Shown: positions 48,331 through 56,675 of the stretch, piece after piece
Position numbering within the stretch: position 1 is the first letter of the stretch
How the letters are laid out: every line of letters starts with the position of its first letter
Assembly (NCBI GenBank): GCA_945877315.1
Contig: CAMCRP010000003.1
Span: forward strand, 43,914 to 107,913
Direction: 5' to 3'
Origin: an uncultured Ruminococcus sp.
GTDB lineage: Bacteria; Bacillota; Clostridia; Oscillospirales; Ruminococcaceae
DNA length: 64,000 nucleotides
Program-made: the position numbers and the translations under genes
Notes under the pieces: model-generated
The model's database searches: none
What the model was told of the DNA's origin: nothing
Seen by the model: only the letters and a program-made list of their open reading frames with translations

Positions 48331-48738
48331 GAGAACAATGAGTTAACAGATATAAACAACTGCTTGCATAATGAAAACGAGCATTTGCGTATGGAAAATG
48401 AGAGCTTACGTATCGGAAACAGCGTTTTGCTCGAACAGAAGAGAAAGAAGCTCGAAGAGGATTCCGACAGAGAATTGGAACGCCGCAAGTGTGAGTTAGA
48501 GGAAGAGTATAAAGCTAAAGAAGCAGCTATGATTGAAAAAACTGCCGATATGGTATCAAAGTATCAATCTGCTGTTTCTTACTGTGAAAATCTTGCAAAT
48601 GAAATAAAGGATGTGAAAGACAGAGAAGAGAAGCGTGACAGCATAAACAGACTTAAAGAAAGATTTAGCAATACTAAACATGAGCTTCAGACAGGAGCGA
48701 ACCATGGCAGCACGTCTTATTACGGATGGGCTAAATAG
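48331..48738 (+). pseudogene. C-terminal coiled coil of the MobV relaxase, in frame after the TAG
   Basis: Reading on in the same frame from 48331 gives ENNELTDINNCLHNENEHLR and a long heptad-type coiled coil (EQKRKKLEEDSDRELERRK) to a stop at 48738. A TTG at 48364 could start a separate 124-residue protein, but there is no clear ribosome site. The simplest reading is a single nonsense change (for example CAG or AAG to TAG) in a relaxase of about 409 residues. Confidence 0.7.
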
Positions 48739-48810
48739 GCTTGCTAAGCTTTTGGTACACAAGGACATACATAATCGACATATGACTATTGACAGGAAGC
48801 TGGTGCAGAC

Positions 48811-48957
48811 ATGATGAATGATAACAAAGAAGATATCCCTCAGTACATTATTGACGGTATTGCAAGTATGCTGCTCCCCGAAATTCAGAGGTACTATGAT
48901 AGTGATGAGGGCAAGGCAGAGTTTGAAAAGTGGAAGGCAGAAAAGGAAGATGAATAG
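48811..48957 (+). CDS. Small hypothetical protein of the mobilisation region
   Basis: A 48-residue frame MMNDNKEDIPQYIIDGIASM, then LLPEIQRYYDSDEGKAEFEK and an acidic/basic tail. It begins 72 bp after the relaxase frame and ends seven bases before a clear terminator, so it is probably the last gene of the unit. Two ATG codons are adjacent. I do not recognise the family; small acidic proteins of this kind often accompany mob genes. Confidence 0.55.
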   Translation: MMNDNKEDIPQYIIDGIASMLLPEIQRYYDSDEGKAEFEKWKAEKEDE

Positions 48958-48963
48958 TAGAAG

Positions 48964-48991
48964 GGCAAGCTTGGGGCGGCTTGCCTTTTTT
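48964..48991 (+). terminator. Rho-independent terminator closing the mob unit
   Basis: GGCAAGC pairs with GCTTGCC, followed by TTTTTT. A near copy lies at 53207-53234. Confidence 0.8.
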
Positions 48992-49050
48992 AGTTACGAT
49001 TTAATCAGTATTTCCTTAACAGCGTAAAATTTATTTTCCGCTGATTGCTT

Positions 49051-49171
49051 ATACTAAAAACCATTTAAATCACGGAGAAGAAATCGGCATAAACAAGCTT
49101 AAAACTGGTTAACAGTTTTGTTTATGGGTTTTTACGCGGAGAGATTTCCGTGATTAATGGGTGTTTAGTAT
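49051..49171 (+). mobile_element. Miniature inverted-repeat element, copy 1
   Basis: Starts ATACTAAAAACCATTTAAAT and ends TGATTAATGGGTGTTTAGTA then T. The termini are inverted repeats, the core is AAGCTTAAAACTGGTTAACA-like, and there is no coding capacity. Copies 2 and 3 lie at 53665 and 57317. Confidence 0.85.
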
Positions 49172-49246
49172 TATGAGTATTTCTTTGTGTTCAGAAAATA
49201 AGAGAGTGTTAGGAATGGGCTGTTACAGCGTTCTCTACAACAGCAC

Positions 49247-49453
49247 TTGTGTTTGGTAGATTATGATAAATCTATTTCTAAGATTATGAAGATTAGAGCA
49301 ACTAATGAGAGTGTAGCTACTGTTACGGCTAAGAAACGGGCGCAGTATTCCATACCTTTTTCACAAGTGCCTGATGAAAACATTGTAGCGGAACTGAAAA
49401 TGCAGGTGGATATTCTTAAAGCCGAGTTCGCAAAGGAAATCGTAGAGCAGTAA
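49247..49453 (+). CDS. Small hypothetical protein
   Basis: A 68-codon frame from TTG: CLVDYDKSISKIMKIRATNE, then SVATVTAKKRAQYSIPFSQV and a helical tail. It ends 15 bases before a clear terminator, which supports a real gene. The start is uncertain, with no good ribosome site. A related but startless fragment follows repeat R2 at 53.4 kb. Family not recognised. Confidence 0.4.
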   Translation: MCLVDYDKSISKIMKIRATNESVATVTAKKRAQYSIPFSQVPDENIVAELKMQVDILKAEFAKEIVEQ

Positions 49454-49468
49454 CCACTTCAATAATTG

Positions 49469-49500
49469 AGCCGAGAACAATGTTTCTTGGCTTCTTTTTT
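49469..49500 (+). terminator. Rho-independent terminator
   Basis: AGCCGAGAA pairs with TTTCTTGGCT, then TCTTTTTT. Confidence 0.75.
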
Positions 49501-49636
49501 GAACTTTGAATCCAGTGGAATCGAAGTTCATGCACTTAGAAAAATAGACGAATTTTATGTTTGGGTGTTGATTTTTCTTGCTTTTTGTGGTATACTTAAT
49601 ATGGATATTTATATATTGTGACAAAGAGGAGTTAAT

Positions 49637-50842
49637 ATGAATTATAGCCCTACTATATTTGATGTATTCTCTGGTGCTGGTGGTTTTAGTCTTGGATTTG
49701 AAATGGCTGGCTGTAAGGTTATAGCAGCTATTGAACAAGATAAGTGGGCAGCAGATACATATAAATATAATAACCCTGATGCCAAAATGTTCTTAGGTAA
49801 TATAGAGTCATTTTCTGATGAGTATTTGTTATCAGAGATACATGATATCCCTGATATTATTATTGGCGGTCCACCGTGTCAAGGTTTTTCTATATGTAAA
49901 AAAAATGCTGGTGATCCTAAAGATCCAAGGAACTCATTGTTTACAGAATTTATTAGAATGGCTCGTATATTTAACCCAAAGGCTTTAGTCATGGAGAATG
50001 TTCCCAATATTGAGAGAGCTAAAACTAAGAGTGGAGAAAGAGTCGTTGAAATTATAGAGAAAGAATTTAACGCTTTAGGATATAATGTTTACCATACAAT
50101 TTTAGCAGCAAGTGATTATGGAGTACCACAAATGAGGCAGCGTTTCATATTAATTGCATCAAAACAACCTCTTGAAAATCCATTTCCCAAACAAACACAT
50201 TTTGTCCTTTCTGAAAGAGAAGAAGATATTTCTAATGTACTTATTAAGTGTCCCACTTTATGGGAAGCGATTTCTGATTTGCCCGATATAGAAGCACGAG
50301 AAGGCGCAGAGATTATGAAGTATACTATGAAACCTACTAATCCTTATCAGGAATGGTGTAGATTGGGTTCGACAGAGTTACATAATCACTTGGCAATGAA
50401 GCACACCAAAAGGTTAGTAGAGAGATTCAGTCACATGACATGGGGACAGTCAGTCTCAGATGTCACTGATGATAGGTTAAAACAACTTAAAAGAAATGGT
50501 AATGGAACGGTTTCGGATACGCCATATGATCAGAATAATCGTCGTATGCATCCTAACAAAATATGCAATACAATAACTGCTGCATTTTATGGCAATTTTG
50601 TCCATCCATATAAAAATAGGAATTTTACAGCTCGTGAAGGAGCAAGAATTCAATCTTTTCCTGACACTTATGTCTTCCTTGGGAAACCCACTGTTGTTAG
50701 TAAAAAGCTTCTAATGAAAGAGGGGCGAACAGGTGAGGCATACTTATGTCAATATAGTCAAATTGGAAATGCTGTTCCTCCATTGATGTCTAAAGCTATT
50801 GCTGCAAATCTAATATCACAGTTGTTTTCTGAAAGGAAGTAA
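49637..50842 (+). CDS. DNA (cytosine-5-)-methyltransferase
   Basis: A 401-residue C5-cytosine methyltransferase with motifs in canonical order. Motif I is FDVFSGAGGFSLGFEMAG, motif IV is GGPPCQGFSICKK with the catalytic cysteine, and motif VI is LVMENVPNIER. Motif VIII is VPQMRQRFILIA, the target-recognition region follows (about 200-300), and motif X is YSQIGNAVPPLMSKAI. It lies four bases upstream of a restriction endonuclease gene, forming a type II restriction-modification pair. Codon use is much more AT-rich than the chromosomal core, which suggests transfer. Confidence 0.96.
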   Translation: MNYSPTIFDVFSGAGGFSLGFEMAGCKVIAAIEQDKWAADTYKYNNPDAKMFLGNIESFSDEYLLSEIHDIPDIIIGGPPCQGFSICKKNAGDPKDPRNSLFTEFIRMARIFNPKALVMENVPNIERAKTKSGERVVEIIEKEFNALGYNVYHTILAASDYGVPQMRQRFILIASKQPLENPFPKQTHFVLSEREEDISNVLIKCPTLWEAISDLPDIEAREGAEIMKYTMKPTNPYQEWCRLGSTELHNHLAMKHTKRLVERFSHMTWGQSVSDVTDDRLKQLKRNGNGTVSDTPYDQNNRRMHPNKICNTITAAFYGNFVHPYKNRNFTAREGARIQSFPDTYVFLGKPTVVSKKLLMKEGRTGEAYLCQYSQIGNAVPPLMSKAIAANLISQLFSERK

Positions 50843-50846
50843 ATTT

Positions 50847-51722
50847 ATGAGCATTTTTGTACATGGTGATAATCTCTTGCAAAAAGAAAACCATAGAACG
50901 AAGTATAGAGATGCTGAGTCACGTCAGTATTTAGCTGAAATTAGATCAAAATACGAAGAATGGAAACAAGCAAATTTAAGCTTGGTAGGACCTCTCATAG
51001 AACCATCTCCTGATGATGAATCAATAATTGAACAGAGAGTGAGCCTGTTCAATCAATACAAAAATTTTCTTGATCAACAAAAATATGCGGAACAATTCGA
51101 TTCTCGCTCTAATCTGCATTCATCTGCTCTTGAAGAATTTATGTATTATCTATTTAAAGACTTAGTTTCAGATTATTCGGATGATGCATTGATTGGAAAA
51201 TCCAGAGCATTTAAGGATTTGTCGTTTAAAAGTGAAAATTACCAAGGTATGCTTGCATTACCAGGTACTCTATTGGAAGTTAAAGATTATGATTTTGTAA
51301 TAGGCGCAACAATTAATGCGACATTCCACTGCAAAGGAAAGACTTATGGTGATACCGAAAGCTTTGATATGCCTGCAATTGCAATTGAATGTAAAACATA
51401 TTTGGACAAGACTATGCTCGAATCTTGTTCAACAACAGGAGAACAGCTTAAAAAGAATAATCCAAATGCATTATATATAGTTGTTGCAGAGAGACTTAAA
51501 CTCAGTGAAGCAGTAAATTTAAAAAACAGAAAGATTGATCAAATATACATCCTTCGTAAACAAAAAAATACCGATCGGGAAGATCGATTCATTGAGGGGT
51601 ATATCGCTAATCCGATATACGCAGATGTAGTATTCCATTTGTTTTCAATGGTTAGAGAATATTTGTCATCTGACTGGGGAGGAAAGATTGCAGATGGATT
51701 ACATAGAGGATATTTGATTTGA
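50847..51722 (+). CDS. Type II restriction endonuclease, Bpu10I-like
   Basis: A 291-residue protein directly downstream of the methyltransferase. A PD-(D/E)xK nuclease core is visible: YDFVIGATINATF, then DMPAIAIECKTYLDKTMLES with the E-x-K pair and IVVAERLKLSE. From memory this resembles the Bpu10I restriction endonuclease family (CCTNAGC type). The specificity here is not known, and a Bpu10I-type system would be expected to have two nuclease or methylase subunits. Only one of each is seen. Confidence 0.7.
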   Translation: MSIFVHGDNLLQKENHRTKYRDAESRQYLAEIRSKYEEWKQANLSLVGPLIEPSPDDESIIEQRVSLFNQYKNFLDQQKYAEQFDSRSNLHSSALEEFMYYLFKDLVSDYSDDALIGKSRAFKDLSFKSENYQGMLALPGTLLEVKDYDFVIGATINATFHCKGKTYGDTESFDMPAIAIECKTYLDKTMLESCSTTGEQLKKNNPNALYIVVAERLKLSEAVNLKNRKIDQIYILRKQKNTDREDRFIEGYIANPIYADVVFHLFSMVREYLSSDWGGKIADGLHRGYLI

Positions 51723-51749
51723 TATTCAATTATATTAGGGAGACTTTAT

Positions 51750-52163
51750 ATGGCAGAAAGGTTAGTTAAATGGTTCGCTTTTTCTATAGGATTGACAATA
51801 CTTCCGATAATACTATCTCTAATACTTCACGTTACATTTAATATTGATATTCATTTCAGCGATTATACAAGCGAATTTTTGTTTATGGCTGTAACTTTAG
51901 CTGCTACAGCCATAGGTGATGTATATGAATTGATTCATAAAGGTGTAAATGGTATTCATATTACGGTGATGTTTGTTTCTCTGATATTCATATCCCTTAT
52001 ATGCATATCTATTTATGAAATGCATAGTATTGGAAGTGCCTTAGAAATTGCAACAAATCCTAAGATGATAGACATTCTCACTGCAATAGGCTGTTTGTCA
52101 AGCTTAGGAATCGGTGTAGCCTGTCAAGTGTTTTTAGAGAGAATTGAGGGAAGTAGTCCATGA
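51750..52163 (+). CDS. Hypothetical four-helix membrane protein
   Basis: A 137-residue protein with four predicted membrane helices (about 7-28, 42-60, 71-91 and 110-130) and short loops. No motif is recognised. It lies 27 bp after the endonuclease gene and overlaps the next gene by four bases. Genes of this kind behind a restriction pair could be a separate membrane-acting defence module. This is inference from position. Confidence 0.6.
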   Translation: MAERLVKWFAFSIGLTILPIILSLILHVTFNIDIHFSDYTSEFLFMAVTLAATAIGDVYELIHKGVNGIHITVMFVSLIFISLICISIYEMHSIGSALEIATNPKMIDILTAIGCLSSLGIGVACQVFLERIEGSSP

Positions 52164-52354
52164 ATACAGCAATAATTATTCTGATTGTTATTACCGTTGT
52201 TTTCACTATCTCCATAATCTCATTTCTTATTTATTCAATTAAATCAAAGTCATATTTGTCTTATAGGCAGAAGTTGATAGCATTTGAAGAAAAAAAGAAG
52301 CGAATAGAATCAGAACTTGAAAAAGATAGAAAGGAATTCAAACATGGCTCTTAG
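52160..52354 (+). CDS. Small single-helix membrane protein with coiled coil
   Basis: A 64-residue protein: a strongly hydrophobic helix at residues 3-25, then a basic charged helix (KLIAFEEKKKRIESELEKDR). It overlaps the genes on both sides (four bases before, eleven bases after), implying tight co-expression and perhaps a stoichiometric complex with its neighbours. Family not recognised. Confidence 0.6.
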   Translation: MNTAIIILIVITVVFTISIISFLIYSIKSKSYLSYRQKLIAFEEKKKRIESELEKDRKEFKHGS

Positions 52355-53195
52355 AGATTTTATTTATATTGATAAAAACAGAATGTATTCCCTCTACTCA
52401 CAGCTTTTCGAGGGAGTAGTAGAATCATTAGTTAGGTCAGTTTCATATTCGACTGAAGAACAGAAGAAGGACAGAAAATTAGAAGAATCTATCATAGACG
52501 CTTCAGTAAAAGTGCAAAATGTCGTCCTCTTCGATCATATATATAACACTTTAGAGGATAAGATGAAATCACACTTATTAATAGTGGACAAAGAAACAAC
52601 AAAAGACGATATTAAGCCAACATCAATTGTAAAAATAACAGGATATGTCACCATCGAGGACTATAACCATTTATCCTATCTCATGTCAAATATTAACGAA
52701 ATAGGATTGGCTCTATCATATTTACAGTTAATAAATGAAAAGGGAAATGTATCAAATAATTCGATTGAAAAACATGCGAAAGAAAACGGATTAAACTTTG
52801 ATAAGAAATTCACATCAAGTATCATTAAGGTGATTGAAAACTTTCATGGAAAGACAATGGAGATTATTATTGAATCTGATAGTGGTAATTTAAATGTTGG
52901 GTTTAAAGCGTTATTAAATGAAGAATTTCTGCGAATATCTCCAGATGATATCAGAAATCTCTATGGATATAAACCATGTATGAAATGGACAATGGTTGGA
53001 GAGGTGACAGAAGTATCATATCTAACAAGCACTCGTTCAGTTAGTAGCAAAAGTGCCTTTTCAGATTTGTTTATGAACCTTAATGAAGTCGATAAATCTT
53101 TTTCGAAAGTTAATGAACAATTAAATGATATGATAAGAATTGCTCCCATTGCTGTATATATTGAGCATGAAAATATAACGGCTGCAGCCGATTAA
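52344..53195 (+). CDS. DUF6414-like protein
   Basis: A 283-residue soluble protein beginning MALRDFIYIDKNRMYSLYSQ then LFEGVVESLV, an opening I associate with the family annotated DUF6414 (from memory, not checked). A central helical region (residues 50-150) is followed by a domain containing MKWTMVGEVTEVSYLTSTRS. No catalytic motif is evident. I choose the ATG at 52344 because AAAGGA lies eight bases before it. It is the last gene of the cassette, closed by a hairpin at 53207. Confidence 0.6.
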   Translation: MALRDFIYIDKNRMYSLYSQLFEGVVESLVRSVSYSTEEQKKDRKLEESIIDASVKVQNVVLFDHIYNTLEDKMKSHLLIVDKETTKDDIKPTSIVKITGYVTIEDYNHLSYLMSNINEIGLALSYLQLINEKGNVSNNSIEKHAKENGLNFDKKFTSSIIKVIENFHGKTMEIIIESDSGNLNVGFKALLNEEFLRISPDDIRNLYGYKPCMKWTMVGEVTEVSYLTSTRSVSSKSAFSDLFMNLNEVDKSFSKVNEQLNDMIRIAPIAVYIEHENITAAAD

Positions 53196-53202
53196 TCTCA
53201 AA

Positions 53203-53349
53203 ATCGAGCAAGCTCGGAGTGGCTTGCCATTTTCAGATTACGATTTAATCAGCATTTCCTTTACAGCGTAAAATTTAATTTCCTGCTGAGTGCTCACAAG
53301 TATTTGTTCGTGTTCAGAAAAAATAGAGTGTTAGTAAGGGGCTGCATCA
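53203..53349. repeat. Direct repeat R2 right of the restriction cassette (no insert)
   Basis: Aligns with 48961-49246: GCAAGC/GCTTGC terminator hairpin, TTACGATTTAATCAGCATTT, CAGCGTAAAATTTAATTTCC and GTGTTCAGAAAAAATAGAGT plus GTTAG. Where R1 carries the miniature element, R2 reads straight through. Confidence 0.75.
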
Positions 53350-53352
53350 GCC

Positions 53353-53521
53353 CCTATGTTCAATAGGTTATAACAAACCCATACGCCCCGGGAAGAAAAA
53401 ACGGTTCGCTTACGTTAAAGTGCGTTTCACCAGCACAGATACTCGCAAACAACGTAGATACGTTCTTGCGATAAGGATACTCGATAGACAGTCAGAACGT
53501 ATCGCAAAATTAACGAGGTAA
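53353..53521 (+). pseudogene. Startless fragment related to the small gene at 49247
   Basis: An open frame reads LCSIGYNKPIRPGKKKRFAY, VKVRFTSTDTRKQRRYVLAI and RILDRQSERIAKLTR. Its opening is similar to CLVDYDKSI at 49250. No ATG, GTG or TTG fits the start. A hairpin with T-rich end follows at 53527-53572. The rest of the 53.2-53.88 kb gap holds only repeat R2 and a miniature element. Confidence 0.35.
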
Positions 53522-53526
53522 AAACA

Positions 53527-53572
53527 AGCAAAGGATTTGTCACTGTTAATCGGTGGCAAGTCCTTTGTTTGT
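53527..53572 (+). terminator. Imperfect terminator hairpin
   Basis: ACAAGCAAAGGA and CAC pair with GTG and TCCTTTGTTTGT around a short loop, ending TTTGTTTGTTG. Confidence 0.5.
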
Positions 53573-53664
53573 TGTGTTACTTATCGAGCTTTCCGTTTTT
53601 TCATCTGTTCAATAAACTGGAATTTCCCTTTTTTTATGTAAAAATTGCTTGATATATTGCTCTT

Positions 53665-53788
53665 ATACTAAACACCATTTAAATCACGGAGAAGAAATCG
53701 GCGTGAAGAAGCTTAAAAACTGTTAAAAACAGTTTTGTATATGGGTTTTTACGCCGAGAGATTCCCGTGATTAATGAGTGTTTAGTAT
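53665..53788 (+). mobile_element. Miniature inverted-repeat element, copy 2
   Basis: ATACTAAACACCATTTAAAT at the left; ATTAATGAGTGTTTAGTAT at the right. It has the same arms (CACGGAGAAGAAATCGGCGT and ACGCCGAGAGATTCCCGTG) as copies 1 and 3 and a different loop. Confidence 0.88.
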
Positions 53789-53879
53789 TAAATTTAGCTG
53801 CTCCGATTTTCTGATTGCCCACTGTCGAAATCCATCTTTAGACAATATATTTCTAAATATGTTCTGAATATTTATCAGC

Positions 53880-54884
53880 TTATTTCTTATCATCCAACAG
53901 CATTACGCCATCAGGCGGATTGCTGTCAATAGCACCCACAATGCGATGAGGAAGATACGGCTCTTCAAGAAAAGAAATATCTTCATTGCTCAGTTTTACG
54001 GAAAGCGCACCGACAGCATCATCTAAATAGGACGCTTTTGTAGCTTCGATAATGGGAGATGCCACGCCCTTTGCCCATTGCCATGCAAGTGCGATCTGTG
54101 ACATCTTTACACCGTAACGCTCGGACAGCTTCTGCACTCGCTGTACTATCTGCATATCCTGCTCCTCGGTACGGTCGTATTTTCCCATAGCAACACGGTC
54201 GGTTTTGCTGCGAAGAGTGTCGGAGTTCCATTCCGGTCGTGTCAGGTGTCCTGCTGCCAAAGGACTGTACGGTATAAGAGAAACGTTCATTTGCTTGCAG
54301 ATCGGTATCAGCTCACGCTCATCTTCACGGTATAGCAGGTTGTAATGATTTTCCATTGACTGAAACTGCGCCCAGCCGTTGTCACGGGCGACAAGCTGCA
54401 TATTGTAAAACTGATAGCCATACATTGCAGACGCACCCAGCGCACGCACCTTGCCTGCCTTAACCAGATCGTTCAGAGCTTCCATCGTTTCTTCAATGGG
54501 CGTGTTATAGTCAAAGCGGTGGATAATATACAGGTCGAGATAGTCTGTTCCCAAACGCTTGAGTGTTCCGTCGATCTCCCGATGGATAGCTTCGGCAGAC
54601 AGTCTTCCGGGATTGAAATACACCTTTGAGGCAATTATCACCTTATCACGGGCAATATTTCTTCTGAGCGCACGTCCCAGATATTCTTCGCTTGTTCCTG
54701 CTGAATAGCCGTTAGCCGTGTCAAAGAAATTTATGCCTAAAGAAAGTGCGTGTTTTACCACATTTTCTGTTTCGGTTTCGTCAAGTGTCCAATCGTGCAT
54801 TGTTCCTGCTTTGCCGAAGCTCATACAGCCTATGCAGAGCTTGGATATCCGGATATCGGTATTTCCTAAAGCGGTATATTCCAT
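53880..54884 (-). CDS. Aldo/keto reductase
   Basis: A 334-residue NADPH-type reductase with the (beta/alpha)8 aldo/keto reductase fold. The catalytic tetrad is visible: Asp in INFFDTANGYSAG, Tyr in the same segment, Lys in VIIASKVYFNPG and His in LYIIHRFDYNTP. ALAWQWAKGVASPII is the cofactor-binding end. It belongs to the YajO/YcsN-like branch by appearance. GGAGG precedes the ATG. It is the last gene of a four-gene minus-strand unit of redox functions. Confidence 0.93.
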   Translation of the reverse strand: MEYTALGNTDIRISKLCIGCMSFGKAGTMHDWTLDETETENVVKHALSLGINFFDTANGYSAGTSEEYLGRALRRNIARDKVIIASKVYFNPGRLSAEAIHREIDGTLKRLGTDYLDLYIIHRFDYNTPIEETMEALNDLVKAGKVRALGASAMYGYQFYNMQLVARDNGWAQFQSMENHYNLLYREDERELIPICKQMNVSLIPYSPLAAGHLTRPEWNSDTLRSKTDRVAMGKYDRTEEQDMQIVQRVQKLSERYGVKMSQIALAWQWAKGVASPIIEATKASYLDDAVGALSVKLSNEDISFLEEPYLPHRIVGAIDSNPPDGVMLLDDKK

Positions 54885-54918
54885 AATTGACCTCCCACAT
54901 TATTTGTTCAAGAGAATA

Positions 54919-55497
54919 TTACACATTTCCCTCAAAAATGCTTTTTATGACCTTTGCAGGATTTCCTGCCACAACCATATTTTCGGGGACGTCCCTTGTC
55001 ACCACCGAGCCTGCGCCGATAACAGCATTGTCGCCCACAGTTACTCCCGGTAGAATAGTTGAGTTTGAGCCTATCCATACATTTCTGCCTATTTTTACAG
55101 ACTTCGGATACATTCCCCGACGGCTTTGCGGACGAAGATCATGATCAATAGTTGCCAGCACAACATTATGCCCTATCAGAACTCCGTCACCTATGAAAAT
55201 GCCGCCCCAGTCCTGAAGCTTGCAGCCAGAATTTATAAAAACTTTTTTCCCGATATGGATATTCTTTCCGCAGTCGGAAAAGAACGGTGGAAACAGCCCG
55301 AAGCCCTCGTCAATTTCTCTGCCCGTTAGCTCCGACATAAGCTGCCTTATTTCTTCCGGGGTATGATAACCGCTGTTTATTTCGGAGCATATTTTTATTG
55401 CACTTTGGCTAACATTGTGCATAAACAGGTGCATTTCCGAGCCACCCGCAATGTATTCGCCGTTATTAAGTCTTTTTAGGAATTCGGAAAGCTCCAT
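54919..55497 (-). CDS. Sugar O-acetyltransferase (LacA/Maa-like hexapeptide protein)
   Basis: A 192-residue left-handed beta-helix acetyltransferase. The hexapeptide repeats are clear (IGKKVFINSGCKLQDWGGIF, then VKIGRNVWIGSNSTILPGVT and VGDNAVIGAGSVVTRDVPEN). The catalytic His lies in LATIDHDLRPQSR, and the protein ends with VVAGNPAKVIK. The ATG follows directly after the stop of the alcohol dehydrogenase gene (TAAATG), with GGGAGAG inside that gene. Confidence 0.93.
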   Translation of the reverse strand: MELSEFLKRLNNGEYIAGGSEMHLFMHNVSQSAIKICSEINSGYHTPEEIRQLMSELTGREIDEGFGLFPPFFSDCGKNIHIGKKVFINSGCKLQDWGGIFIGDGVLIGHNVVLATIDHDLRPQSRRGMYPKSVKIGRNVWIGSNSTILPGVTVGDNAVIGAGSVVTRDVPENMVVAGNPAKVIKSIFEGNV

Positions 55498-56661
55498 TTA
55501 CATACTCTCCCTGAGAATTTTGATGATTTCGTCACGGTCAAGAACCTTGTATCCGCCTGTCATAATGAGCGTGCTGTCTGCAATGCCCTCTATCATATCC
55601 TCGGTAACGCCAAGGTCGGATATGTTCATCACAAGACCTATCTCACCCATATATTTTTCCATTTCTGCAAGACCCTCGGAAGCAATTTGCTCCTTAGTCT
55701 TGCCTGTGGGGTCGACGTTCCATACATTTTCCGCATACCTTACAAATTTGTCAAGACCGTAGGGCATTATGTAACGATAATAGGGCAGAGAAACCGCAGA
55801 GATTGTCATTCCGTGAGTAGCGTCGGTGTGAGCGCCTACCGCCTGTCCCAGCATATGCACCTCCCAGTCGGTGGATTTGCCCATTGCAACAAGGGTATTC
55901 AGCGCCCATGTAGCTGTCCACATTATATTGCTTCTTGCTTCGTAATCGGTGGGATTTTTGACCGCTATCTTTGTGCTGTGGATTAGTGAACGAAGCAGTC
56001 CCTCCATAATATAGTCGGAGGTGTTGTCGTCCTCACCCGAAAAATACTGCTCTAAAATGTGGGACATTATATCGAAAAATCCTGCCTTCATCTGATATTC
56101 GGGAAGAGTAAATGTTACCTCGGGATTTAATATAGCAAATTTCGGGAACACATTCTCGCCGAAAACGTGACCTATTTTCAGCTTTTGAGCGTGGTTTGTG
56201 ATGACCGAGCCGCCGTTCATCTCCGAGCCTGTGCCTACCATTGTAAGCACACAGCCTACGGGTATTATTTTGCAGTCGGGTTCTTCAAATTTGATGAAAT
56301 ATTTATCCCAGGGGTCGCCCTCGCAGTATGCAGAAATTGAAACTGCCTTTGAATAATCGCATACCGAGCCGCCGCCTACCGCAAGGATAAAATCAACGTT
56401 ATTATCTCTTGCGATCTTGCTGCCCTCATAAAGCTTTTCAACGGTGGGATTTGGCATAACGCCGCCGTCCTCGATTATCTCCTTGCCGCTGTCATGAAGT
56501 ATCTTTACAATTTTATCGTAAAGACCGTTTTTCTTGATGGAACCGCCGCCGTAAACAAGCATTATCCTGCTGTAACCGTTCAGCGCAGAGGACAGATTGC
56601 AAAGCGAATCCTTGCCGAAATAAAGCTTTGTGGGGTTTGAGTAAACGAAATTTCCTAACAT
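55498..56661 (-). CDS. Iron-containing alcohol dehydrogenase (BdhA/YqhD-like)
   Basis: A 387-residue group III alcohol dehydrogenase. The NAD(P)-binding segment is LVYGGGSIKKNGLYDKIVKI, and ILAVGGGSVCDYSKAVSISA is the typical GGGS motif. The metal ligands lie in FFDIMSHILEQYF and in HMLGQAVGAHTDATHGMTIS, with the Asp and three His positions present. It reduces aldehydes to alcohols. It sits between the flavodoxin and acetyltransferase genes and is probably co-transcribed with both. Confidence 0.93.
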   Translation of the reverse strand: MLGNFVYSNPTKLYFGKDSLCNLSSALNGYSRIMLVYGGGSIKKNGLYDKIVKILHDSGKEIIEDGGVMPNPTVEKLYEGSKIARDNNVDFILAVGGGSVCDYSKAVSISAYCEGDPWDKYFIKFEEPDCKIIPVGCVLTMVGTGSEMNGGSVITNHAQKLKIGHVFGENVFPKFAILNPEVTFTLPEYQMKAGFFDIMSHILEQYFSGEDDNTSDYIMEGLLRSLIHSTKIAVKNPTDYEARSNIMWTATWALNTLVAMGKSTDWEVHMLGQAVGAHTDATHGMTISAVSLPYYRYIMPYGLDKFVRYAENVWNVDPTGKTKEQIASEGLAEMEKYMGEIGLVMNISDLGVTEDMIEGIADSTLIMTGGYKVLDRDEIIKILRESM

Positions 56662-56675
56662 AATATCACCTTTCC

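Larger units (their letters stand above)
48961..49246. repeat. Direct repeat R1 left of the restriction cassette (carries a miniature element)
   Basis: Shares with 53203-53349 the blocks TTACGATTTAATCAGTATTT, CAGCGTAAAATTTATTTTCC and GTGTTCAGAAAATAAGAGAG plus TGTTAG. In R1 a 121-bp element sits in the middle; R2 lacks it, giving an empty-site comparison. Confidence 0.75.
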
